Position numbers and translations under genes: made by a program. A DNA stretch of 64,000 nt from NCBI GenBank assembly GCA_029251165.1, contig JAQXDW010000069.1:29321-93320 (forward strand), in the 5' to 3' direction. The notes beneath the pieces are model-generated. The model was not told where the DNA came from and searched no databases. It saw nothing but the letters and a program-made list of their open reading frames with translations. Of the stretch, positions 26,269 to 34,523 are shown piece by piece. Source of the stretch: Myxococcota bacterium (GTDB lineage Bacteria > Myxococcota_A > UBA796). Each line of letters starts with the position of its first letter. Position 1 is the stretch's first letter.

Positions 26269-27425
26269 GCTGTGGTCACCTCTGAGTACAGGGCGTGGTG
26301 CTGGCGGGCGATGGGGGCAAAGCCAAGCCGCTGTCGAATATAGCGTCGGCCCCGGGAGACCATCGCCTCGGCGGCGACGCGATCCAGAAGCAGCGTTCGG
26401 ATGCGCGCCCGGAGCCCCGCGACGTCGCCGTGTCGAACGAGCAGCCCGGCCCCCGACTCTGCGATCAGCTCTCCGCAGCCGCAGTCATCTCCGACCACCA
26501 CTGGCGCACCGCACAGCAGGCCCTCGAACGGCACCAGCCCGAACACCTCGGCAGTGGAGGCGTAGACGAGGACATCGGCGTCTGCCAGCAGCTCCAGGCG
26601 CTCGCGGCCCTCCAGGAGGCCGACGAATCGCACCGGACTGTCGGGCTTCAGGGCCGCCTGGGCCGCGGCGAGTCCGCCCATGTCGTTGCCAGCGACGACG
26701 AGCGTTGAGCCGCCTGGCGCGCCGTCTGCGAATGCGGCGACGAGGTGCTCGACGCCTTTTCGTGGAGAGATCTGCCCGAGGTAGACCACCAGGGGGCCTT
26801 GCGGGAGTCCATGCCGCTGACGGAAGCTGCCGCGGCGGGGAAGGGGATCGAATTCGCCGAGGTCGAGTCCGTTGGGGATGAGTCGGACCCGCTCGGCGGA
26901 GATACCGGCCTTGTGATGCATCGCTGCATCTGCGCGGCTTACGGCGATGCAGCGCGCAGCGCTTGCGGGAATGTGTCCGGCGACCACGGCATCCCACAGC
27001 CACTTCGCTCCGACCTTGCGCTCGTGGCGCAGGAGGGTGCCGTTGGCGGTGAGCACATAGGGCACGTTGCGTGACTGCGCCCAGCGGACGGCGGCGTTGT
27101 TCAGCAGGTGCCGGTGTCCGTGGAGGTGGACGACGTCAACTTCTGGGAGCCCCGCCAGCACACCGGCGACGCCCCGGGGCAGGAACAGCTGGTGTCGATA
27201 CGCCAGCCGATTGGAGACATTCTTCACGGTGTGGACGGTCACGCCGTGATGATCCCGCGCTGAGCTCACCCCGCTGCGGCGCGCAGCGTCGAAGGCATCG
27301 GTCGTCAGGACGGTGACCTCGACGCCCTCCTCGACCAGCGCCCGCGAGAGCCCGTCGACGATACGCGGGATCCCACCGTAGGCCCATGTGGGGGGGAAAT
27401 AGGGGGTGATCTGGAGGACGTGCAC
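26265..27425 (-). CDS. Glycosyltransferase family 4
   Basis: A 386-residue GT-B glycosyltransferase. N-terminus VLQITPYFPPTWAYGGIPR is the typical nucleotide-independent loop; later VVDLHGHR-like histidine segment (VHLHGHRHLLNNAAV), IPNGLDLGEFDP, YLGQISPRKGVEHL, and the C-terminal donor motif EVFGLVPFEGLLCGAPVV. I place the start at GTG 27425; no good ribosome site is visible there, and the longer frame to 27524 adds residues that do not look like the family. Coupled to the TMTC-like gene by an ATGA overlap, suggesting glycan or protein-glycosylation work together. Confidence 0.85.
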   Translation of the reverse strand: MHVLQITPYFPPTWAYGGIPRIVDGLSRALVEEGVEVTVLTTDAFDAARRSGVSSARDHHGVTVHTVKNVSNRLAYRHQLFLPRGVAGVLAGLPEVDVVHLHGHRHLLNNAAVRWAQSRNVPYVLTANGTLLRHERKVGAKWLWDAVVAGHIPASAARCIAVSRADAAMHHKAGISAERVRLIPNGLDLGEFDPLPRRGSFRQRHGLPQGPLVVYLGQISPRKGVEHLVAAFADGAPGGSTLVVAGNDMGGLAAAQAALKPDSPVRFVGLLEGRERLELLADADVLVYASTAEVFGLVPFEGLLCGAPVVVGDDCGCGELIAESGAGLLVRHGDVAGLRARIRTLLLDRVAAEAMVSRGRRYIRQRLGFAPIARQHHALYSEVTTA

Positions 27426-27536
27426 GTGGGTCAGGTATACATGATGTGCGCGCAAAGGGAATGACAAGTGCTGCTGTGACGTTGACGACTCCACGGCCCT
27501 TCGATACCCTTCCAGCCGCATCACCGGAGGTGAGCC

Positions 27537-27884
27537 TTGGTATCCAGATGTCTTCTCAGCGCGGCCCTCGCGGTCATCAGCGTCGTCGCCATGGGCTGTG
27601 GCCCTGACTGTCAGAGCACCTGCAACACGCTCTATCAGGGCGAGGAATGCAACATCCAGAGCCCAGGCTCAGATCAAGCTGATCTTCTGAACACGTGCAT
27701 GGACGCGTGCCAGGATGCTCTCTCAAAACCCGGGGAAGTCGGGGACTACAACCCCACTGAGTACACCCCGGCGTCGGTCTCCGTGACGCTGCAGAACGAC
27801 AAGCAGGCAGCGGTTTGGATGGACTGTGTCTCAGAGACTGCGTGTGATTTCCTGGAATCCGGGTACTGCGCACCGGTCTGGTAG
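27537..27884 (+). CDS. Small Cys-rich lipoprotein, copy 1
   Basis: A 115-residue lipoprotein with signal peptide and lipobox VVAMGCGPD. TTG start after GGAGGTGA. Mature cysteines follow the pattern C-x3-C-x3-C, then C-x3-C (CMDACQD), then DCVSETACDFLESGYC. The next gene has the same pattern. No family recognised. The cysteine spacing suggests disulfide-bonded helices rather than a metal site. Transcribed with copy 2, which starts about 30 bases after its stop. Confidence 0.75.
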   Translation: MVSRCLLSAALAVISVVAMGCGPDCQSTCNTLYQGEECNIQSPGSDQADLLNTCMDACQDALSKPGEVGDYNPTEYTPASVSVTLQNDKQAAVWMDCVSETACDFLESGYCAPVW

Positions 27885-27916
27885 CACCGGGCACCTGCTG
27901 CCCCAAAGGACACCCC

Positions 27917-28213
27917 TTGACTTCGATCGCCTTGCGAGTCCTCTTTCTCCTCTCTGTGGTGCCGTTAGCGGCCTGTGAGCCAAGCTGCGAGCGCACCTGC
28001 GAGACGCTCCTGGCATGCGATGAGCTGGAGACCCCGCTCACTTCTCTGCAGGACTGTTCTGACGCCTGCTTGACCCAGGAGCAGCTCTACGAAGAGTGGA
28101 ACGACGGGGAGAAGCAGCAGGCGCTGTCATCGTTCAAGAACTGCGTTGCGGACAGCGAGTGCTCCGACATCGCCGAAGCTGTATGCTACGACGAGGAGAT
28201 CTACTCCTGGTAG
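27917..28213 (+). CDS. Small Cys-rich lipoprotein, copy 2
   Basis: A 98-residue lipoprotein (signal ending SVVPLAACEPS) with a TTG start after AAAGGACA. Cysteines: CEPSCERTCETLLAC, DCSDACLTQ, NCVADSECSDIAEAVC. The C-x3-C-x3-C, C-x3-C and DC-x5-C-x6-C groups match the upstream gene, so the pair arose by duplication. It is followed 26 bases later by asparaginase on the same strand; no functional link is evident. Confidence 0.75.
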   Translation: MTSIALRVLFLLSVVPLAACEPSCERTCETLLACDELETPLTSLQDCSDACLTQEQLYEEWNDGEKQQALSSFKNCVADSECSDIAEAVCYDEEIYSW

Positions 28214-28239
28214 GGAGTCCATCTTCTTCAGGGTGATCA

Positions 28240-29229
28240 ATGGCGTCTCGGCTACTGTTTATTCACACTGGCGGTACCCTGGGCATGGTCCCGGTCGGCA
28301 CCGACGGCGCGCTGGCTCCGGCAGATCACTTCGCCCGCTCGATGAAGCCTTACATACCAGGCGTCGAGTCTCTCGCGGAGATCGAGAGCCGCTCGGTGTG
28401 CAACATCGACTCCTCAGACATGTCGCCGGATCGCTGGGTCTCCATCGGCGAGATGATCGCCTCGTCGGTGCATGACTTCGATGGCTTTGTGGTGCTCCAT
28501 GGCACCGACACCATGTCGTTCACCGCCTGTGCGCTGTCGTTCATGCTCCGGGACCTGCCCCGACCGGTCATCCTCACCGGCAGCCAGCGTCCCCTCGCAG
28601 AGCCCCGCACCGATGCCCGGATCAACCTCGTCCACTCGACGCTCTGCGCGATGATGGAGATCCCGGAGGTCGGGCTGTACTTTGGCAGCCGGCTGTTTCG
28701 CGGCAACCGCACCACCAAGGTCTCGCTGCAGTCCTACCACGCCTTCGCCTCGCCGAATTTCCCGCCGCTGCTCGAGATGGGCGTCGACGTGAAGAACGGC
28801 GCGGAGCCGCTGAGGCCGCGGGGAGCGTTTCGATTCCGGCACGGCTTCTCGCGAGATGTCGCCGTGATCTCGCTGTTCCCAGGGTGCAGTGCGGCTCAGC
28901 TGTCGTGGGTGATTGATCAGGGCGCGCGGGTGGTGGTGCTGCGGACATTCGGAGACGGCAACCTCCCTCGCGAGGCCTGGCCGTCGGCTGTCGAGGCCGC
29001 GACGAGCCACGGCATCCACGTCATCATCACCAGCCAGTGCCGGAGCGGAACCATCAGCCCCGGGCGCTATGAGGGCAGCCGCCATGGCTTCGATGCCGGA
29101 GCCCTGTTCGGCGAGGACATGACCGGCGAGGCTGTGGTCGTAAAGTCGATGTGGCTGCTCGGGCAGGGCATCACCGGCGAGGCATTCCGCGCCAGCTTCA
29201 ACCAGCCGCTCGCCGGTGAGTGCCGCTGA
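28240..29229 (+). CDS. ansA: L-asparaginase, type I-like
   Basis: Hydrolyses L-asparagine to aspartate and ammonia, probably in the cytoplasm since there is no signal peptide. The 329 residues show both threonine active-site motifs: LLFIHTGGTLGM at the N-terminus and VVLHGTDTMSFTA, followed by LPRPVILTGSQRPLAEPRTD and DARINLVHS. ATG start with AGGGTG upstream. It converges on the HEAT-like gene three bases away. Type I (AnsA) is assigned on length and lack of an export signal. Confidence 0.93.
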   Translation: MASRLLFIHTGGTLGMVPVGTDGALAPADHFARSMKPYIPGVESLAEIESRSVCNIDSSDMSPDRWVSIGEMIASSVHDFDGFVVLHGTDTMSFTACALSFMLRDLPRPVILTGSQRPLAEPRTDARINLVHSTLCAMMEIPEVGLYFGSRLFRGNRTTKVSLQSYHAFASPNFPPLLEMGVDVKNGAEPLRPRGAFRFRHGFSRDVAVISLFPGCSAAQLSWVIDQGARVVVLRTFGDGNLPREAWPSAVEAATSHGIHVIITSQCRSGTISPGRYEGSRHGFDAGALFGEDMTGEAVVVKSMWLLGQGITGEAFRASFNQPLAGECR

Positions 29230-29232
29230 CCG

Positions 29233-29946
29233 CTACGCCGGAGCGATCCGGTCACCGCTGACACCCCAGCCCACCGGAGGATTCTCCGCGATGGCCTCTG
29301 TGTGCTCGCCGAGGCTCCAGCTGCGCTGCTGGAAGGCCTGCGCGATCCGCACCCGGAGGCGATTGGACTCTTCCTTGGGGTTGGCGAGGGCCGCTGCGAG
29401 CGCGGTGCGGACCTCGCTGGTCTCCTGGGCGATGAGGGTCTCTGCGGCGGCGTAGCGGATCTCGCCGTCGAAGTCCTCCAGGCTGGCCGGGACACGCTCG
29501 ATGATTCGTGGGTCGCGGTACTCTGCGAGACGGATGAGGATCTGACGCTTCTTCTCGGTCTTGAAGGGATCGACCTCTCGGCCGAGCATCTCCAGGAGCA
29601 CCTCGACCACGGCATCCTTGCCCTCGAAGTGATCGAGCAGACGCAGCGGGATGGCAAAATTCTGGTTGGAGCGAACCCACTGTCGGACTGGCTGCGCGAC
29701 CCGAGGCCCCATGGAGAGCAGCAGGTTGTAGACGAGGTCTTTCTCCTCGGTGTCTTTCATCCGGTGCTCGTAGGTCATCTCGAAGCGCTTCAGCATACCG
29801 AGAATGGCTTCCTCCGTTCCGTTCTCCGCCAGCCAGTGGGCGGAGGCGGTGCGCTCCTCTTTCTGGGCGTTGAGGTTGCTCAGGCGCTTGATGTGTCGCT
29901 TGACCTGACCGGCCTCGCCTCCGAAGAGGAAGTCGAAGAAGCCCAT
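29233..29946 (-). CDS. HEAT-repeat-like cytoplasmic protein
   Basis: A 237-residue, mostly helical protein beginning MGFFDFLFGGEAGQVKRHIK. Several helix pairs look HEAT-like (ERTASAHWLAENGTEEAIL, AIPLRLLDHFEGKDAVVEVLLE, DFDGEIRYAAAETLIAQE, EVRTALAAALANPKEESNRLRVRIAQAF). No catalytic motif or signal peptide, so probably a scaffold or binding protein. Start ATG 29946 follows AAAGGGATGG; a longer frame to 29988 lacks support. It begins about 35 bases before the stop of the next reverse-strand gene region, so the two may be co-transcribed. Confidence 0.72.
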   Translation of the reverse strand: MGFFDFLFGGEAGQVKRHIKRLSNLNAQKEERTASAHWLAENGTEEAILGMLKRFEMTYEHRMKDTEEKDLVYNLLLSMGPRVAQPVRQWVRSNQNFAIPLRLLDHFEGKDAVVEVLLEMLGREVDPFKTEKKRQILIRLAEYRDPRIIERVPASLEDFDGEIRYAAAETLIAQETSEVRTALAAALANPKEESNRLRVRIAQAFQQRSWSLGEHTEAIAENPPVGWGVSGDRIAPA

Positions 29947-29980
29947 GTTGTCGCCATCCCTTTTGGTTTGTCGCACGGTC

Positions 29981-30790
29981 TTAATCACAGCGGGCCGACT
30001 CGCAACCCCAGCGACGCGCCAGCCACACCCCGCCGTGGAGGTCAGCAGCGGCTCGGGTCAGGCCGATCTCGGCGGTGACACCAATGCGCCAGGGGTCTCC
30101 CCGCTCGGCAGACACGGCAGCTGTGAGGCGTGACGGGTTACGCGATGTGCCGAGCGCACCTCCAATTCGGCTAGACAGCGCCACATCTCCAGCTGGCGCT
30201 GCGCCGGTGAGCCACAGCAGAGGGGCGTCATCCTGGTTGGCGAATCGAAGGGGGTTCCCCAGGATCGCGAGCCCTCCGGTCACGCCGACTCGTCCGGGTC
30301 CTGCTGCCCGCGAGATGCCGCTGAGCAACCACACATCTCGCTCGTCTGTCAGGACATCACCGTGATCGGAGGTCCAGGGGAGAGCAGCCATCCAGCCGGC
30401 CTGAACCGTTGTGTCACCATCCCAGACGGTCGCCATCGTCAGGAGTCGAAGCGAGCCAGGACCAGCGTAGCGATCGTTGTCTTCTGCGCGTTCGAGACGA
30501 AAATCTGCACGAATGTTTACATAGAGTTTGTCATCGGGCCATCCCGAAAATCCGATCTCGCTCACAGAAATGCGTCTCTCTGAACCTCTAAAATGGGGCA
30601 GAAAACCTGAAGAATGAAATCCTGACAGTCTTAGGGATGCCAATGGGGTTGCGAGCCCGTTATCTCCCGGCCAAACTGACCCTCTACCAGCCTCCGCTCG
30701 AGCATCTCCCATCATGCCGAGCAGAAACCCACATCCCAAGACAATCACTTGGCATCGTTTCCCATTCATGGAAGAGCACATACCCTGCAT
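29981..30790 (-). CDS. Exported protein of unknown function, probably outer-membrane beta-rich
   Basis: About 269 residues. An N-terminal Arg/Lys region and hydrophobic stretch ending MGDARAEAG is a signal peptide. The rest alternates polar and hydrophobic residues in strand-like stretches (VSEIGFSGWPDDKLYVNIRADFRLE, LRLLTMATVWDGDTTVQAGW, IGVTAEIGLTRAAADLHGGVWLARR) as in small beta-barrels, but the C-terminal residue is Asp, not the usual aromatic. Start placed at ATG 30790 after AAGGGAAG; a downstream ATG is also possible. Divergent from the PKD lipoprotein at 30886. No family recognised. Confidence 0.6.
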   Translation of the reverse strand: MQGMCSSMNGKRCQVIVLGCGFLLGMMGDARAEAGRGSVWPGDNGLATPLASLRLSGFHSSGFLPHFRGSERRISVSEIGFSGWPDDKLYVNIRADFRLERAEDNDRYAGPGSLRLLTMATVWDGDTTVQAGWMAALPWTSDHGDVLTDERDVWLLSGISRAAGPGRVGVTGGLAILGNPLRFANQDDAPLLWLTGAAPAGDVALSSRIGGALGTSRNPSRLTAAVSAERGDPWRIGVTAEIGLTRAAADLHGGVWLARRWGCESARCD

Positions 30791-30803
30791 CTTCCCTTCA
30801 ATG

Positions 30804-30833
30804 TTGACGGTGTGCGTGAGTTGTCCGTACACT
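30804..30833 (+). promoter_or_regulatory. Candidate sigma-70 promoter for the PKD lipoprotein operon
   Basis: TTGACG and TACACT separated by 18 bases, about 50 bases before the start of the first PKD lipoprotein. It sits in the only gap between two divergent genes. Seen by eye only. Confidence 0.45.
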
Positions 30834-30885
30834 ACCTTGCAAACCAGCCACAGATTGTGGGTCGCGACCTCCAGAGAGTAGAAAA

Positions 30886-32253
30886 ATGACGGCACGTACT
30901 CCTCTGACCTTCTCCATTCTCCTCGCAGCAGCCCTGTATGGCTGTGACGGAGACAAGGAAGTCGATACCGCTAATCAAGAGATCTGCTCTGCGCCGGTTT
31001 CCAATGCTGGAGATGATGTCTCTGTTGCGCTTGGTGATGCCGTCACACTCGATGCCAGCCTCAGCGAGTGGTGCTCGAAGACCTCAAGCTCTCTGGTGTT
31101 TACCTGGGCGTTCATTCAGACCCCGATCGACTCCGCTGTCGATGAGACCTCGCTGTCTGACAACCGCACCAACACTGCAATCAGCCCGGTGTTCTCCCCA
31201 GATGTCGTCGGCGACTATGTGCTGTCACTCGCTTTGGATGATGACAATGGAGAGTCTGCTGAAGACATCTTCGTCGTCTCTGTCACTGCTGGCGATGAGG
31301 CCCCGGTCGCGGACTGCGGTGGCTCCTACGATGGTGAGATCGGCGAGATTGTCACCCTCGATGCCTCCAGCTCCTACGACCCAGAGAACGCTGAGCTGGA
31401 GTATGAGTGGACCCTCGCCGGTCCGGACTGCTCGGGGGTGACCTCCGATGACATCTACAACGGCAGCGGGACTTCTCCGAGCTTTGTTCCAGACTGCGAG
31501 GGGACCTATGCGGTCAACCTGGTCGTCTCTGATGGTGAGCAGTGGTCCGAGCCGACCATCTGTCTCGTGGACGTCGGCTCTGAGAACACCACCCCGGTCG
31601 CGGACGCTGGTGAGGGTGGCGAACTGGGCGCATGCGCCGACAACCCGCTCGAACTCAACGGCTATGGTTCCTACGATCTCGACGGCGATGAGCTGACGTA
31701 CGAGTGGTCTGTGGTCTCGGTTCCCTCAGACTCCGGTGCCTCCGACAAGAGCTTCTCCAACCGCGAGTCCGCTGATGCGTCCTTCACCTGGGACGTCAGC
31801 GGCACCTACATCCTGCAGCTCCAGGTCTACGACGGAATGATCTGGTCGTCGCCGGATGTCATGAGCTTCACCATCGCTGAGCTGGAAGACAACCAGGCAC
31901 CGGTCTCCAACGCTGGCGCTGATCAGGAGATCCTCGTCGAGGTAGACTGCGAGTCGTCCTCCTACGTCTGGGCATGTCCGGACTGCGAAGAGTTCGTCAT
32001 CGAGCTCGACGGCAGCGGCTCCTACGACCCTGACGGTGATCCCATCTCGTACCACTGGACCGAGCAGACCGATAGCCTCGAGTTCCTCAATGAGTACGCA
32101 GCGATCACCACGGCGACGGTTCCGCCTCAGGCTGCCGAGTACCGTGTTGACAACACCATCCTTTTCCAGATTGATCTTGATGTGGCGGACTGTGAGCAGT
32201 CCACTACGGATTCGCTGATCATCACCTACACCTGCCACGGCAAGAAGCCTTGA
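30886..32253 (+). CDS. PKD-domain lipoprotein 1
   Basis: A 455-residue lipoprotein with lipobox AALYGCDGD. It contains about four PKD-type immunoglobulin-like repeats, each opening with an Ala-x-Ala/Asn-Ala-Gly turn (PVSNAGDDVSVALG, PVADCGGSYD, PVADAGEGGEL, PVSNAGADQEIL) and including the S-Y-D-P-D/E-x-D motif (DGSGSYDPDGDPISYHW). Extra cysteines occur in the last repeat (CPDCEEF, ADCEQS, YTCHG). PKD repeats usually mediate binding or spacing at the surface. The stop is followed 14 bases later by a paralogue, and both likely share the promoter near 30804. Confidence 0.85.
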   Translation: MTARTPLTFSILLAAALYGCDGDKEVDTANQEICSAPVSNAGDDVSVALGDAVTLDASLSEWCSKTSSSLVFTWAFIQTPIDSAVDETSLSDNRTNTAISPVFSPDVVGDYVLSLALDDDNGESAEDIFVVSVTAGDEAPVADCGGSYDGEIGEIVTLDASSSYDPENAELEYEWTLAGPDCSGVTSDDIYNGSGTSPSFVPDCEGTYAVNLVVSDGEQWSEPTICLVDVGSENTTPVADAGEGGELGACADNPLELNGYGSYDLDGDELTYEWSVVSVPSDSGASDKSFSNRESADASFTWDVSGTYILQLQVYDGMIWSSPDVMSFTIAELEDNQAPVSNAGADQEILVEVDCESSSYVWACPDCEEFVIELDGSGSYDPDGDPISYHWTEQTDSLEFLNEYAAITTATVPPQAAEYRVDNTILFQIDLDVADCEQSTTDSLIITYTCHGKKP

Positions 32254-32267
32254 TTGGGGAGTCCTCT

Positions 32268-33641
32268 ATGCTCCGTTTGATTTCCTGCTCTGTGCTGCTG
32301 TCTCTGGCAGCATGTACTGACAAGGGCGACACCACTCCCGAAGTGGATCCCAACAGCACTCCCGTTGCGGACGCTGGGACGGACAGAACCGTCAGTGCGG
32401 ATGACACCATTGTTCTTGATGGCAGCGGTTCCTACGATCCCGATGGTGACCAGATCACCTTCTACTGGTCGTTTGACCGTGTTCCAGAGGACTCAGCCAT
32501 GGCTGAGTACGTGGGCTTCCCGGGCAACAACACCACCGCGAATTCGTCTGAGCTTCGACCGGATGTTGCCGGAACCTACATTGTTGAGCTCATTGTCAAG
32601 GACAACCGCGGCGCGGAGTCGAGCCCTGATCTCGTCGTGATCAACGTCGAGCCTGGTGAGGCACCCGTCGCCAACGCTGGTCCCGACCAGACGTCCCTGA
32701 CCGGTGAGCCCGTTGACATCGATGGGTCCTCCTCGTACGACTCTCTCGGACGCGACCTGACCTACCAGTGGAGCCTCACGGAGATTCCGGCGAACAGCGG
32801 TCTGACAGCCATCTCCGCAGACACCTCCTCGATCGCCAACATCACCCCAGATGTCGGCGGCACCTACGTCGTCTCCCTCGTGGTCAACAACGGACTCTCC
32901 GATTCTGAAGTGGACACCGCTGCGATCACGGTCAAGTCCGAGGATCCGCTTCCTCCGATCGCAGACTCCGGTGAAGACATCAAGGATGCCTACGACTGCA
33001 ACCTGGTCTCGCTGGACGGCACCGACTCCTACGACCCCAACGGCGACATCATCACCTACGAGTGGTCCATCCAGTCGGCTCCAGAGGGCTCCCTGACCTC
33101 GAGCGCCAGCATCCTGGATCGCACCGCAGGTATGACAGCCTTCTATCCCGACTCTGCCGGCAGCTACGTGGTCTCTCTCGCGGTCAATGATGGCTCGGAG
33201 TGGTCGAGCCCGGACCTCGTCAACATCACCACCACCGAGCGTCCGTACAACACCGCCCCGGTGGTGGAGGCTGGCAAGGGCTGGACCATTGATGCTGGAG
33301 AGGCGGTCTGTGAGGAGGACGGCTACTCCTACGACTGTGACGCCTGCGGAGCGGTCACTGTGACCCTCGGCATGGATGCATCTGCCCTCGACGACGATGG
33401 CGATCCGATCGAGCTTCTCTGGGAAGTGGTCGGCGATGTCAGCGCGGAGATCTCCGATCCCACCGCGCTTGAGACCACCGCCAAGCTCACTGGCGCCGTT
33501 CCGACCGAGCCGGGAGCATGCGAGGACACGGAGTACACCTTCAAGCTGTCTGCCACAGACTGCCCGGGTGAGGTCGGCGAAGACACGGTGACCTTCATCG
33601 TCACCTGCTGCGGCATCGAGCAGAAAGACACCGCGAAGTAG
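32268..33641 (+). CDS. PKD-domain lipoprotein 2
   Basis: A 457-residue lipoprotein (MLRLISCSVLLSLAACTDK), paralogous to the gene before it. ATG 32268 follows GGGGAG; an ATG at 32250 overlaps the upstream stop but precedes no signal peptide. Repeats: PVADAGTDRTVSADD, PVANAGPDQTSLTG, PIADSGEDIKDAYD, then a diverged C-terminal unit with CDACGAVTV, LSATDCPGE and VTCCGIEQ that mirrors the last repeat of copy 1. S-Y-D-P-(D/N)-G-D occurs in most units. The frame stays open beyond its TAG stop into the next gene. Confidence 0.87.
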   Translation: MLRLISCSVLLSLAACTDKGDTTPEVDPNSTPVADAGTDRTVSADDTIVLDGSGSYDPDGDQITFYWSFDRVPEDSAMAEYVGFPGNNTTANSSELRPDVAGTYIVELIVKDNRGAESSPDLVVINVEPGEAPVANAGPDQTSLTGEPVDIDGSSSYDSLGRDLTYQWSLTEIPANSGLTAISADTSSIANITPDVGGTYVVSLVVNNGLSDSEVDTAAITVKSEDPLPPIADSGEDIKDAYDCNLVSLDGTDSYDPNGDIITYEWSIQSAPEGSLTSSASILDRTAGMTAFYPDSAGSYVVSLAVNDGSEWSSPDLVNITTTERPYNTAPVVEAGKGWTIDAGEAVCEEDGYSYDCDACGAVTVTLGMDASALDDDGDPIELLWEVVGDVSAEISDPTALETTAKLTGAVPTEPGACEDTEYTFKLSATDCPGEVGEDTVTFIVTCCGIEQKDTAK

Positions 33642-33653
33642 ACGGGCAGGCAG

Positions 33654-34523
33654 ATCCTTCCTGCGCTCCTGATTCAGACGGCGCTGGCCGGTCCGGGTGC
33701 CCCCGGAGCGGCCATTCCGCTGTATGCCCTCGACGGTCGCTGTACGGACAGCCGCTATCCGGCGCTGGCTGGGCCGTGGGTGGTTGGCTGTGGCAGCGAC
33801 GGCAAGGTCGATCGTGCCCTGTCTCTGTCCAGCGGAGCGATGGTTGTGCTGCCGCTCAGCGCGACCTCTCCAGGGCTGTCGCCTGCAGCGGTCTATGTCT
33901 CTGGCTGGGGTGGTGGGCTGCTCCGGCTGACGGAGCGCGGCGCTGTCGAGGAGGCGGACATCCCCTCCATTCATCAGGTCCCGGTTGCGCCTCCAGCATC
34001 TGACGGAGCGTGGGCTGCCCTGCTCTCTGAGGGACGGATTCAGGCCGCTGACATTCACGCTCCTGGTCAGCAGCTGTATGAGGTCTCCGTGGCCGGCTGG
34101 TATCCTCCAGCGCTGACCGACGGGCACGTCGCCTGGGTCGGTCTCGATGATGCTGGGGAGGAGGATGTCTGGTGGATGGCGCTACCCGATGGTGAGCCGG
34201 CCCTGCTCTCGGGCGGGGCAGGGGCCCAGCGACACGTGGTCGGCGCTGGGCGCTGGCTGTCTTGGGTGGAAGAAGATGCCGTGGTCCTGCTGGACACTGA
34301 GAGCGGGCAGCGTCAGTCGCTCAGCGTGCGCACCGGCTTCTCTGCCCCACCGACCCTGTGGGACGGGGTGGTCTGCTGGGAAGAGTGGGGGGCGGACATC
34401 GACATCGTCTGCTCGGACGGGCTGGCGGTTCGCCGTCCCGGTCACCAGCAGTGGCCGTCGCGCTTTGGGCCGTGGCTGCTGTTTCGAGAAGCGGGACAGG
34501 TGTGGCTGCTGACCGCCGACTGA
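33654..34523 (+). CDS. Exported propeller-like protein with no canonical start codon
   Basis: Clear coding sequence lies in the same frame directly after the TAG of PKD lipoprotein 2. From about 33654 it reads a signal-peptide-like LPALLIQTALAGPGAP and then AIPLYALDGRCTDSRYPALA, well before the first GTG (33780), which falls mid-domain. No ATG, GTG or TTG exists in frame between the stop and 33780. An ATC or ATT start (33654 or 33672), or reinitiation after the upstream stop, would explain it; the start given is a guess. The body repeats W-V-x-L-D-D and W-W-M-A-L-P-D-G type blades, resembling a WD/TolB-like propeller. Function unknown. Confidence 0.62.
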   Translation: MLPALLIQTALAGPGAPGAAIPLYALDGRCTDSRYPALAGPWVVGCGSDGKVDRALSLSSGAMVVLPLSATSPGLSPAAVYVSGWGGGLLRLTERGAVEEADIPSIHQVPVAPPASDGAWAALLSEGRIQAADIHAPGQQLYEVSVAGWYPPALTDGHVAWVGLDDAGEEDVWWMALPDGEPALLSGGAGAQRHVVGAGRWLSWVEEDAVVLLDTESGQRQSLSVRTGFSAPPTLWDGVVCWEEWGADIDIVCSDGLAVRRPGHQQWPSRFGPWLLFREAGQVWLLTAD

